Positions 11,560-21,769 of a DNA stretch of 64,000 nt are shown piece by piece. Below the pieces are notes generated by a model, which was not told where the DNA came from, did not search any database, and saw only the letters and a list, made by a program, of their open reading frames with translations. Position numbers and translations under genes: made by a program. This stretch comes from Dipteronia dyeriana. Its lineage: Eukaryota > Streptophyta > Magnoliopsida > Sapindales > Sapindaceae. Numbering within the stretch: position 1 is the first letter of the stretch; each line of letters begins with the position of its first letter. The DNA lies in contig CM065296.1 of the NCBI GenBank assembly GCA_032871835.1, positions 54,961,288 to 55,025,287 of the forward strand. Reading direction: 5' to 3'.

Positions 11560-12840
11560 GGTTTGTGCAGTTTGGCTGTTAATGGATTCTTGCTTCTCAA
11601 TGTGAGTGCAAAGTGTCTACAAGGTTTTCCTAGATGGTGGGACATAAGGTGTATAACCTTGAGGGTTTTGGAAATTCTGGTGTGTTTGTGGGTGTGATAG
11701 ACCTGGTGGTTTTGAATACTGGGTTTGATTATTGTTCCTCCAACTAAAGTTTGGATGATTTCTCCAACCAGGATTGTAGGTTTGTGAGCATGGGTTCGAA
11801 TTTGGATTGTTGAAAGCGTGCAAAGCATTGGCTTCTTCGTGAAGGCAATCTTTTAAAGCTGGTAAAGTTGGGTAACTATAAGTGATATGATCATCAGAAT
11901 CACATACATGGCATGTCATTTCTTGTACAGATCTTACATGTTCATTTTTTTTAGTTTCTAAAGCTTCAACTTTCCTAGCTAGGGATGCAAATCTAGCTTG
12001 AGGGTCATGGTCTTCCCTAAGATTGTAAATGCCTCTACTAGATGGAGATGGTTGTGGTTTTCTCATAGACTCATAGGAACCAATGGTATCCCAATTTTGA
12101 GCATTTTCAGCGATGTTGTCAAGATAGTCAAGTGCTTCTTCAAGATTTTTGTCACTGAACTCCCTATTACACACCATTTCAATGACTTGTCTACTTTAAG
12201 GTGTGAGTCCCTCATAGAAATGTGATACTATCTTCCATGTTTCAAAATCGTGATGTGGACAGACATTAAACAACTCTTTGAACCTATCCCAACATTGGTA
12301 AAGTGTTTCCTCGGGTTTTTGGGCAAATGAAGTGATTTGCCTCTTAAGAAAGTTTGTTCTATGAGGTGAGAAAAATTTCTTTAAGAACTTTTGTTGCATA
12401 TCATTCCAAATTCGAATTGATCATGACCTAAGGTTTTGTATCTAAGTTTTAGCTTTATCTTTTAAGGAAAAAGGGAAAACTTAAGCCTGATTATATCCAT
12501 GCTAACATTTTGGTCAATGCAAGTGTTATAGACTTCCTCAAACTCCCTAAGATGCAAATATGGGTTTTCAGATTCGAGACCGTGAAAATTGAGTAAAAGT
12601 TGAATAATTCCCGGTTTAAAAATAAAAGTGTATTGCATTTGGTGGGAAAGCTATGCATGAAGGTGCTCCAGTGCGTGTGGGGTTCGTGTAGTCTCTAAGA
12701 GTTCTAGGTGTATTTGGGTTAATGTGTTGGTCATGGTCAACATAAGGCGGATGGTTGCTGTGTTGAAACACGTTGTCAAGGTTGTCTAAAAGGTTCTTGG
12801 CTTGGTTTCCTGATGGATGTCTAAGTGAGTTTTCATCCAT
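11560..12840 (-). pseudogene. Athila-like gag, frameshifted
   Basis: Starts MDENSLRHPSGNQAKN at 12,840. After stops it shows the Retrotrans_gag core (QQKFLKKFFSPHRTNFLKRQ, PEETLYQCWDRFKELFNVCPHH, IVSHFYEGLTP). A zinc knuckle remnant follows (CHVCDSDDHITYSYP, last Cys replaced by Tyr), then the Asn/Pro-rich NPGWRNHPNFSWRNNNQ. Several frameshifts and stops. Confidence 0.85.
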
Positions 12841-13381
12841 GTTGTTAATGAATGTGGGGTGATTATGATCTCCTAATTAATCTACCACTAAATGTTCGAG
12901 ACCAACGTCTCGTGCAAATTTAATAAGGGTTCATGGAGGTGAAATACACAAAAATGAAGAAAATAAAAGAAAAAGTGATGAAAATAACATGCAAAAATTC
13001 TAGTGGTGTAAATACAAATATACACAGGTGTTGGGGCAAAAGTGCAAATAATTATAAATATAGGGACTAAAGTGAAAATATGATAATTATAGGGACTGAT
13101 ATGCAAAAATAAAAAATAAAATGACCTATATGCAAATACAAACCATATCTAAGCTAAAATGCAAATAAAAAATTGAAGGACTAAAATGTAAAAATGTGAT
13201 TAATGATTACAAGTGCTTTTTTTTTTAAATGGATGAAGTTTATGATTGAGATGAGTGATGCAAAACTGAATAAAAAATAAGAACAGGCGGACTTACCTGT
13301 TCTTAAAGAAGATAGAAAAAAAATAGCAAAACTAAAACAAAATTAAAAAGAAATTACTTCTACAAAGAAAAGGCGGACTTA
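12841..13381 (-). other. Leader between primer site and gag of the Athila-like element
   Basis: AT-rich, low-complexity repeats of ATGCAAAAAT and AAATGCAAATA type; no gene seen. A homologous leader lies at 38,374-38,885. Confidence 0.5.
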
Positions 13382-13401
13382 CCTCCCCAACAGCGATGCC
13401 A
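13382..13401 (-). other. Primer-binding site, tRNA-Asp type
   Basis: On the minus strand TGGCATCGCTGTTGGGGAGG, a decayed form of the Athila-type primer site complementary to plant tRNA-Asp. It lies six bases inside the LTR end. The unit 2 copy (38,886-38,905) is closer to the expected sequence. Confidence 0.8.
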
Positions 13402-13407
13402 AAAACT

Positions 13408-14581
13408 TAACACGTCCTAAAGAAGTGTTCCTACTCCCAAGTATAAGAGTGTCAAAGTAATAAATTAACCAGTAAGACTGGGTCGAACCACAGGGAGGTT
13501 GTTCACTAGTCCTTGTAGAATTAATTATATAGGTGAATTACTAAGGTTGCTATAAATTGAAAATTAATCAACATTAAAACGGGGGCTAAGGGATCCACTG
13601 TTGGTAATTCGAATATGATCAAATTATTAATATTTAGTCCACATGAATGGGAGGGTATTCCACTCCACTGACCACTCTCTGATAGATGTGGGTAAAAGTA
13701 CCCACTGTGCTAGACAACATCTGTCTGTCTACAGTGAGTCAAAACTTCATAAAATTCAGAGGGGATAAACCACTCTCTGATAGATATGGGTAAAAGTACT
13801 CACTGAGCTAGACAATATCTGTCTGTCTACAGTGAGTCAAAAACTCCACAAAGATCAGAGGGGAGAAACCACTCTCTGATAAATATGGGTAAAAGTACTC
13901 ACTGTGCTAGACAATATCTGTCCGTCTACAGTGAGTCAAAAACTCTACAAAGATCAGAGGGGAGAAAGCAAACAATTAATAAACTTACCATAATTGGATC
14001 ATATTTTCCATACCAACAGTGTCACCTTTGACCTCAGCTATATAAAATTAGCCAAACAAAATTTAACTAGAAAATAACTTTTTTATTCCAATTGAGAATT
14101 TGAGAACAAAAGAGAGAGAATTTCACAAATCTAATATAAGATTTGGATTCAGAGTGATAAAATTAGGGGGGAGAGGTCCCCTATTTATACAAAATACGGA
14201 TGAAAATTGACCATCAGATGAATTTATAATGGAGCGTCTAGATTGTGCCACATCATCAGTGAACAGTGAACAGTAAACGCATCCGTGAAAGTGAATACTG
14301 AACAATGCATAATCAAAATTACAAAAATGCCCTTCATGGCTTTCCTAAGGTTTTTTACGTTCTAAACTTGAGAACGATGTTTGTTTTGCTATCTGACTTC
14401 TCCATAATTCTGAATTGATCGAATTACCTCTAAAATACAAGGAAAAATACATTGATTACTACACAACACATTTATTTAAGCGAGCGAACGAAATTATATC
14501 TAAATTGGAGAATTAATCATATTGGAAATGTAAAATGATGATATTATCCCTTATTAAACATACACTTTTCAGTGTTAATCA
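13408..14581 (-). repeat. 5' LTR of the Athila-like element
   Basis: Minus-strand start TGATTAACACTG at 14,581. The low end aligns with TGACACGCCC in unit 2, giving the TG...CA form. It contains the same 125 bp internal tandem blocks as the other two LTR copies (13,670-13,970). Length about 1.17 kb. Confidence 0.85.
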
Positions 14582-14859
14582 AAGATGTTGTGTTTGTGCA
14601 GAAGATATTTACTACCTGTTTATATGTTGTTGGTGTTAGTGATAGACTTGTATTATAGTTGGGTATTATTGAATGTTGTGGTGGTTGTGGTCTTTTATTT
14701 GAATAATGGTCTAGTGTTTAGTAGGAACATAATTTGGTCATTACCTCTGTTGATGTGATACTAGTATTTGGGTTTAGGTTTATGTTTCTATGCATAGCTC
14801 CGTAAGACATAATATTATATTTATATCTTAAAGGCGCACTGTATAAACCTGACATACAT

Positions 14860-15240
14860 CTATTTAATTGTGAAGCCCTGTTTATGTTACAGCCCACAAG
14901 TTATGCAAGATATGGCTTGAGTTCACTGATTATTCCCATAAGACCTGACAATCATAATATTTAATTGTGAAGCCCTGTATATAACGCATGCCAGAATTCA
15001 TGCATGACAGGGCTTGAGTTTACTAATTAATGTGAAAACCCGACATACAAATCACTTAATTGTGAAGCCCTGTATATGGTACAGCCAACAAGTCAGTCAA
15101 GACAGGGCTTGAGTTTACTGATTAATGTGAAAAAACCTTACATGTAAATCACTTATTGGTGAACCCTTGTATATGGTGCAGCCCACAAGTCATTCCAGAC
15201 AGCACTTGAGTTTATTGATTGTTCCCACAAGACCTAACAT
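14860..15240. repeat. Array of AAGCCCTGT...CAGGGCTTG hairpins
   Basis: Four diverged units of about 85-105 bp, each starting TGTGAAGCCCTGTATAT or similar, then TACAGCCCACAAGTCAG, then GACAGGGCTTGAGTTTACTGATTA. The left AAGCCCTGT and right ACAGGGCTT arms can pair, so every unit is a potential stem-loop. Repeated at about 19,600-19,975 and, shortened, at 40,460-40,690. Confidence 0.8.
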
Positions 15241-15433
15241 TAATCTTTTTTTTTTCTTACGTATGTATTTAAATCCAAGAAAGAATAATATTTTATTAAT
15301 TTACTGTATCAAAATAGACGTTGGTGTTTACATTGAAACAACACTTTGGGACTCTAACCATTGTGACTTTTATGGATTTCAATTGTGACGTTTCATTTGA
15401 AGTTATACAGCATCCATCGGTTCTTTCATATCC

Positions 15434-15442
15434 CTATAAATA
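15434..15442 (+). promoter_or_regulatory. TATA box of the coiled-coil gene
   Basis: CTATAAATA in a C-rich context, about 90 bases before the start codon at 15,531, with a CTTCACTTCACATAC leader between. Conserved in the copy at 20,169-20,177; one base differs in unit 2 (CGATAAATA). Confidence 0.55.
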
Positions 15443-15530
15443 ATACCCCCTCCCCGCCTATAACAATATCGATTCTGTTCTTCACTTCACATACTTTTTT
15501 GTGTGATTGTTTATTGTTGCTTTCCATACA

Positions 15531-15820
15531 ATGGCATAAAACAACAACAACAACAACAACTACACAAGGAAAACCAATGGCATGCACCAGGATGAAGCAG
15601 ACAAGCTGGAATCGTTCTTCCAATGTCTGAGGGAAGGATTGCAAATGTAGATAGTACTATCTCTGATGAGCGTGCTAATGTTGGACGGCTGACTATTAAA
15701 AAACTAAAGTTGCTGAGAAAGGTTGATAATTTGGAGGTTGAAATAATCAATGTTCATGTTCAAATGGGGGCAAGAGACAATGAACTCAACGGACTATACA
15801 ATGTTGTGGAAAAATTGTAG
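15531..15820 (+). pseudogene. Small coiled-coil protein gene, copy 1
   Basis: I do not recognise the family. The N-terminus is Met-Ala then an Asn-rich run from an AAC repeat, then GMHQDEADKLE-type sequence and FFQCLREGL. After a one-base loss the frame continues with ISDERANVGRLTIKKLKLL and DNELNGLYNVVEKL, stop at 15,818-15,820: about 95 residues, mostly a predicted coiled coil. Here codon 3 is a stop (GAA in the others, TAA here) in addition to the frameshift that all three copies share. A TATA box upstream and a T-rich 3' region give it the look of a real transcription unit. It converges with the viroplasmin-like gene at 16,280-16,591. Confidence 0.5.
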
Positions 15821-16279
15821 AAGAAGTTGTTTTTTGTATTCCACCATCCCTTTAGAGTGACGGTGTGAGACTTAGTTGGTGTGGTTGTGTGTTCACTGTT
15901 TCATGTTTGATGTTTGTTATCTGTTTTTGTTTAATGTTTGATGTTTTTGTTATCTGTTTAGTTATTTTGTCCATAGATATTGTAATATTTACTTATGGTG
16001 CAAATTATATTTTTGATTTCCCCTTTCACAAATAAAACAAAGTCCAAAAACGGAACAAATTGGTGTTACATATTTGTACAAAACAACTGTCCACTGAAAA
16101 ATAAAAGTCAAAATGTAGATCTACCAACAACCACGTTTAATTCATATAACAAAAGGCAAGACGTGACCGTTGCACAAAAATGACAACATCAAAGTTCTAA
16201 CAACTTTAAAGAACTTTACACTAAACATATAAACTACGGGGACCCCCACCCTTCCAAAAAAAACCCTGTGAAACACCTT

Positions 16280-16591
16280 TCACAGTATTTTTCCCGTTGT
16301 CACTCCGACAAGGAACACAACAAGGTGTATGTACAACAAAGGAAGGGTTTCCGTTTCTTTGGGTGGTTGAACGTGAATAACTTGATCTTCGCTGGTGGCA
16401 CATGCATCAGTTGACTGGTTCTCAACCGTAAAGGTATGGCTTCATATTGCATCACATGCTACAGCCACGGTACTGAATTTCTAGAAAGATGCACCTGAAA
16501 ATACTTCAACTTGTTCCGAACATTCAAGCCAAGAGTTGAATACATTGGTTTTCCTCCCTCTGTAAACAACATAAACCGATTTCTTCCCCAT
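16280..16591 (-). pseudogene. Viroplasmin (RNase HI N-terminal-like) domain protein with C-terminal hydrophobic segment, copy 1
   Basis: From ATG 16,589-16,591 the frame is 103 residues. Residues 1-36 read MGKKSVYVVYRGRK, NVFNSWLECSEQVE and FSGASF, the pattern of the viroplasmin/RNase HI hybrid-binding fold (VYxVxxGRKxGxxxSWxEC, QVxGFSGAxFK). Then comes an acidic/polar linker (STDACATSEDQVIHVQPPKE) and a hydrophobic tail near residues 83-98 (LPLLYIHLVVFLVG) that could anchor it in a membrane. Stops are at residue 37 (TAG, present in every copy of this region) and at residue 50 (TGA where unit 2 has CGA). Function in this block is unknown. Confidence 0.6.
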
Positions 16592-16949
16592 TTCTTACAA
16601 CTCAGTGAATCAATAAGTAAATGACCTTCGACCTTTGACCGCCTACAGAGGATTGAAAGAAATGAAAGAAAAGAAAGAAAAGAAATATCAAAGAAAATAG
16701 ACTTTTGGGTTTAGCCATGATGTAGGCGTTCATCCCTTATCTGTTGGTCCAGTTGTGGGAACTAGATGTGGTCCATAATTCAGCGTAAGTGGCACATCCA
16801 ACTGTGTCCTAGATTTTTGGATGGCGTGACATGGTTTTTCAAGCCCAGTGTTGGTTGTTTTTAATCCCTGAAATATAATTTTTTGACGCCCTGAAACTCA
16901 AGCATCATGTGTGGGATCCAACTGTGGTTCACTATTCTGTGTCGGTGGG
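16592..16949. other. Spacer upstream of the viroplasmin-like gene
   Basis: Contains a GAAAGAAAAGAAAG purine run near 16,660-16,690 and the first AAGCCC/GCCCTGAAA motifs of the module array. No gene seen. Confidence 0.4.
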
Positions 16950-18890
16950 ATCCAGAGGTCATCCATAATAGAAAACGGTTATGGAGCTCAGTAACAATTG
17001 TTTTGTAGCCCTGAAAAGTGATTTGAAGCCCTGAAATACGTCACAGGGCTTGTATTTGTTGTTTTCCCGTTTATTTAATTTTTTTATAAATTTTTTACAT
17101 TTCACCCCCACTGGACAACATTTGTTACATAACATGTGGCAACACATTGGAACTATGAAATTAAAAATAAAGGCAACCTACTCTTAGACGCCTTTCATCT
17201 TATGCTCAAGTCTTCTACATTAGTAATGGAATTGTTATAAGCTTCGAAAGTGATGCTTTGTAACAGTAATTTTGTTTGTCAGTGACTATTACATTTACCG
17301 TCCGACGGTCCCAATAAACTCTAACATGTTGCCTACCTACTTCCCTTCCACTTTGGACCATCTTGGTCTAGGGAAAACAACAGGACCCACATCATTAGTT
17401 GCACTAACAGAAGACATTCAAGCCCTGGAAACATATTTGATGCCCTGAATTAACAGAAGGGATGTTGAGTCAGAAGCCAAGAGCAAGCCCAGTAAAAAGG
17501 GTTACAGGCCCTAATAATCTAAACACCAGGTCATGCGTAAGTTGAGCATCATGTTTGGGATCCAGCGGTGGTCCACTATCTTGCGTCAGTGGGATCCAAT
17601 TGTCGTCCACAATAGACAACAGTTATGGAGCCCGGTAAAAATTGTTTTAAAGCCCTAGAAAGTGATTTGAATCCCTGAAATATGTTACTGGCCTTGTATT
17701 TTTTAGAAATTTTTACATTTCACCCCATTGGACATCGTTTGTTACACAACATATGGCAACACGTTAGAACTCTAAAATTACAAATACAGGCAACCTACTC
17801 TTAGAAGACTTACATTATAAGCACAATTCTTCTACAATAGAAATGGAAATGTTATAGGCTTCCTAAGTGATGCTGTGTAAAAGTAATTTAGTTGGTCAAC
17901 AGTTATTACACATACCGTCCAATTGTCCCAAAAAACTCTAACATGTTACTCACCTACCACTTTGGACCTTCTTGATCTAGGGGAAAACAACGGGACCAAT
18001 ATTATTAGATGCACTAACAAAAGACATTCAAGCCTTGGAAACATATTTTAAGCTCTGAATTAACAGAAGGACTGTTAGGTCAGAGGCCTAGAGCAAGCCT
18101 AGTTAAAATTGTTAAAGGGTGCAAAAACCTAAGCACCAAGCCACGAGTAAGTCAAGCGTCATGTGTTGGATCCAGTTGTCATCCATAATAGACAACGGTT
18201 ATGAATCTCGTTAACAATGGTTTTGAAGTCCTGAAATACGTTACAGGGCTTGTATTTGATCTTTTCTCATTTAATAATAATTTTTAGAAATTTTTACATT
18301 CCAACCCCATTGGATAACGTTTGTTACATAACATGTGGAAACACGTTGGAACTCTGAAATTACCAATACTGGCAACCTACTCTTGGAAGCCTTTCATCTT
18401 ATGCTTACATCTTTAACATTAATAGTGGAAATGTTATGAGCTTAATAAGTGACGCTATGAAAAAACTAATTTAGTTGGTTAACGGTTATTCATTTACCAT
18501 CCGTTGTTCCTGATAAACTCTAACATGTTGCCCACGTACTTCCTTTCCACTATGGACCTTATTGATCAAGTGTAAACAACGAGATCCACATCATTAGATG
18601 CACTAACAAAAGACATTTAAGCCCTAGAAACATATCTAAAGCCCTGAATTAACAAAAGTACTGTTGGGTCGAAGGAAAGAGCAAGCAAAGTGAAAATTGT
18701 TATAAGACCTAAAAACCTAAGCATCAAGCCACGCGTAAGTCGAGCGTCTTGTGTGGGATCCAGCGGTGGTACATTATCTTGCGTCAATGGGATCCAGTTG
18801 TTGTCCATAATGGACAAAAGTTATGGAGCCTGGCAATAATTGTTTGATGCCCTAGAAAATGATTTGAAGCCCTGAAATACGTTACATGGA
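16950..18890. repeat. Three tandem modules of about 580-620 bp
   Basis: Each module repeats the same order: CACAGGGCTTGTATTTGTT, a CATTTCACCCCACTGGAC phrase (near 17,101, 17,719 and 18,299), GGCAACCTACTCTTGGAAGCC, TTAGTTGGTCAACGG, CATGTTGCCCACCTACTTCC, GACATTCAAGCCCTGGAAAC, GTGGGATCCAGCGGTGG and GATTTGAAGCCCTGAAATAC. AAGCCCTG and its complement recur several times per module. No coding potential. Confidence 0.75.
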
Positions 18891-18911
18891 TTGTATTTGT
18901 TCTTTTCTCAA

Positions 18912-19466
18912 TTAATTATATTGTTGATTTGGATAACTGGTGCAAGTATGCTTAGACAATTGACACACTTGACATTGAAAAAATTTAAGACTTTTATTAT
19001 TGAACGGTGAGAGAAACAATTTCTCAAGATACATATAATTTGGGTGACCTAATCTATAGTGCCATAAAATAATTGCAGTGTCACTATTAGACTTGACAAC
19101 TGAATTAGGATAAGTGTTACACTGACTCTTTTGAGAAACACATGCTTGCTTTTCAGGATACCCAGAAACCTTGAGAATGTAAAGTCCCGAGCACATCTCA
19201 GCACTGCTAAACGTCTTCCCAGAATCCAAGTCCGGAAATTCACGTGATTAGGGAAAATTTTAGTAACACAATTTAACTCTTTCGTAAGTTTGCTAATTGA
19301 CTGAAAGTTACAGTTCAAATTAGGGACCAATAAAACTGATTGAAGTGTCTGATTGTTTGATACAATTACTGAACCTGTACCAGCCACTTTTGAAAGTGAT
19401 CCATCAACTATTCGAACCGAGAAATCACCATAACATCGACTATATTGAATAAAGTTACTTGAATCC
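18912..19466 (-). pseudogene. Ty1/copia protease to GAG-pre-integrase fragment, copy 1
   Basis: Minus-strand readable parts: VAGTGSVIVSNNQTLQSVLLVPNLN, NFQSISKLTKELNCV, then (after a one-base loss near 19,242) GKTFSSAEMCSGLYILK and the pre-integrase zinc motif LWHYRLGHPN...CQVCQLSKHTC. Cut at 19,468 by the duplication junction and at 18,930 by the module array. Confidence 0.75.
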
Positions 19467-20262
19467 CTTGGTCATTACCTCTGTTGATATGATACTGGTA
19501 TTTGGGTTTAGGTTTATGTTTTTATGCATAGCTCCTGTAAGAAATAATATTATATTTATATATTGAAGGAGCATTGTATAAACTTGACATACATCTATTT
19601 AATTGCGAAGCCCTGTTTATGTTGCAGCCCACAAGTTATGCAAGATATGGCTTGAGTTCACTGATTATTCCCATATGACCTGACAATCATTATATTTAAC
19701 TGTGAAGCCCTGTATATAACGCATGCCAGAATTCATGCAAGACAGGGCTTGAGTTTACTGATTAATGTAAAAACCCGACATACAAATCACTTAATTGCGA
19801 AGCCCTGTATATGGTACAGCCCACAAGTCAGTCAAGACAGGGCTTGAGTTTACTGATTAATGTGAAAAAACCTTACATGTAAATCACTTATTTGTGAACC
19901 CTTGTATATGGTGCAGCCCACAAGTCATTCCAGACAAGACTTGAGTTTATTGATTGTTCCCACAAGACCTAACATTAATCTTTTTTTTTTCTGACCTATG
20001 TATGTAAATCCTAGAAAGAATTATATTTAATTAATTTACTGTATCAGTATAGACGCTGGTGTTTACATTGAAACAACACTTTGGGACTCTAACCATTGTG
20101 AATTTTATGGATTTCAATTGTGACGTTTCATTTGAAGTTATACATAATCCATCGGTTCTTTCATATCCCTATAAATAATACCCCCTCCCCGCCTATAACA
20201 ATATCCATTTTGTTCTTCACTTCACATACTTTTTGTGTGATTTTTTGTTGTTGCCTTTCATA

Positions 20263-20548
20263 CAATTGCAGAAAACAACAACAACAACTACTACACAAGG
20301 AACACCAATGGCATGCACCGGGATGAAGCAGACAAGCTGGAATCTTTCTTCCAATGTATGAGGGACGGATTGCAAATGTAGAGAGTACAATCTGTGATGA
20401 GCGTGCTAATGTTGGACGGCTGACTATTGAAAAACAAAAGTTACTGAGTAAGGTTGATTTGAAAGCCGAAATAATCAATTTTCATGTTCAAATGGGGGCA
20501 AGAGACAATGAACTCAACGGACTATTCAATGTTGTGGAAAAATTGTAG
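20263..20548 (+). pseudogene. Small coiled-coil protein gene, copy 2
   Basis: Same gene as at 15,531. The start codon is ATT in place of ATG, and the AAC run is shorter. The shared one-base loss near 20,376 breaks the frame between REGLQ and VESTICDERANVGRLTIEK. Ends DNELNGLFNVVEKL, stop 20,546-20,548. Confidence 0.5.
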
Positions 20549-21011
20549 AAGAAGTTATTGGACTTCGGCATTCCACCGTCCCTTTAGAGTGACAGTGTGA
20601 GACTTAGGAGGTGTGGTTGTGTGTTCATCGTTTCATGTTTTATGTTGGTTATCTATTTTTGTTTAATGTTTGATGTTTTTTTTATCTATTTAGTTATTTT
20701 GTCCGTTGATATTTTTATATTTACTTATGGTGAAAATGATATTTTTGGTTTCTCCTTTCACTGTTAAAACAAAGTCAAAAATCGAAACAAATTGGTGTTA
20801 CATATTTGTACAAAACAACTGTCCACTGAAAAATAAAAGTCAAAATGTAGATCTACCAAAAACCACGTTTAATTCATATAACTAAAGGTAAGACGTGACC
20901 GTTGCACAAAAATGATAACATCAAAGTTCTAACAACTTTAACGAACTTTACACTAAACATATAAACAATGGGAAACCCCACCCTTCTAAAAAAAACCCTA
21001 TGAAACACCGT

Positions 21012-21323
21012 TCACAGTATTTGTCCCATTGTCACTCCGACAAGGAACACAACAAGGTGTATGTACAACAAAGGAATGGTTTCCGTTTCTTTGGGTGGTT
21101 GAACGTGAATAACTTGATCTTCGCTGGTGGCACATGCATCAGTTGACTGGTTCTCAACCATAAAGGTATGGCTTCAGATTGCATCACATGCTTCACCCAC
21201 GGTACTGAATTTCTAGAAAGATGCACTTGAAAATCCTTCAATTTGTTCCGAACATTCAAGCCAATAGTTGAATACACTGGTTTTCCTCCCTCTGTACACA
21301 GCATAAACCGATTTCTTCCCCAT
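21012..21323 (-). pseudogene. Viroplasmin-domain protein with C-terminal hydrophobic segment, copy 2
   Basis: Same length (103 residues) and start as copy 1, with NVRNKLKDFQ-encoding DNA reading as QVEGFSGASF in the gene frame. TAG at residue 37 and TGA at residue 50 are both present, as in copy 1; the tail is more altered. Confidence 0.55.
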
Positions 21324-21769
21324 TTCTTACAACTTATTGAATCAAAAAGTAAATGACCTTTGACCTTTGACCACCTACAGAGGATTGGAAGAAATGAAAG
21401 AAATGAAAGAAAAGAAATATCAAAGAAAATAGACTTTTGGGTTTAGCCATGATGTAGACGTTCATCCCTTATCTGTTGGTCCACTTGTGGGAACTAGATG
21501 TGGTCCAAAATTTAGCGTAACTGGCATCCAACTATGTCCTAGATTTGTGGCTGGCGTGACATGGTTTTTTTAAGCCCAGTGTTGGTTGTTTTGAATCCCC
21601 GAAATATAATTTTTTGACGCCCTGAAAATTGTTACAGGGCCCAATAACCTAAGCACCAGGCCATATGTAAGTCGAGCATCTTGTGTGGGATCCAATTGTT
21701 GTTCACTATCTTGTGTCAGTGGGATCCAGCGGTCATCCGTAATAGACAACGGTTATAGAGCTCAGTAAC

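Larger units (their letters stand above)
1775..14581 (-). mobile_element. Athila-like Ty3/gypsy retrotransposon, degraded, about 12.8 kb
   Basis: On the minus strand the parts come in retrotransposon order: 5' LTR (13,408-14,581), a tRNA-Asp-type primer site (13,382-13,401), gag, protease, RT, RNase H, integrase, a long non-pol region, a polypurine tract (2952-2961) and a 3' LTR (about 1775-2951). The integrase C-terminus ([27 protein letters not shown]), the gag (Retrotrans_gag) and the protease core DLGAS are typical of the Athila/Calypso group. Total length also fits that group. All coding parts are broken. A foreign 1.6 kb piece interrupts pol at about 7183-8780, and a LOG gene copy sits between integrase and the 3' LTR. 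The 3' LTR lacks about its last 130 bp, so the outer target duplication cannot be tested. Confidence 0.85.
14737..19468. repeat. Hairpin-rich block, first copy of an internal 4.7 kb tandem duplication
   Basis: Begins GGTCATTACCTCTGTTGAT and ends at GAATCCCTT inside a copia fragment, where the same GGTCATTACCTC start appears again at 19,469. It holds direct hairpin repeats, a small coiled-coil gene (+), a viroplasmin-like gene (-), three ~600 bp modules and a copia fragment. The second copy is 19,469-24,243. A single shortened copy is present in unit 2 (40,341-42,679). Confidence 0.85.

Noticed and set aside
11476..11697. Plus-strand frames opposite Athila gag and protease
   Set aside because: Shadow frames of the minus-strand retroelement genes; the same shadows recur at 36,119 and 63,364.
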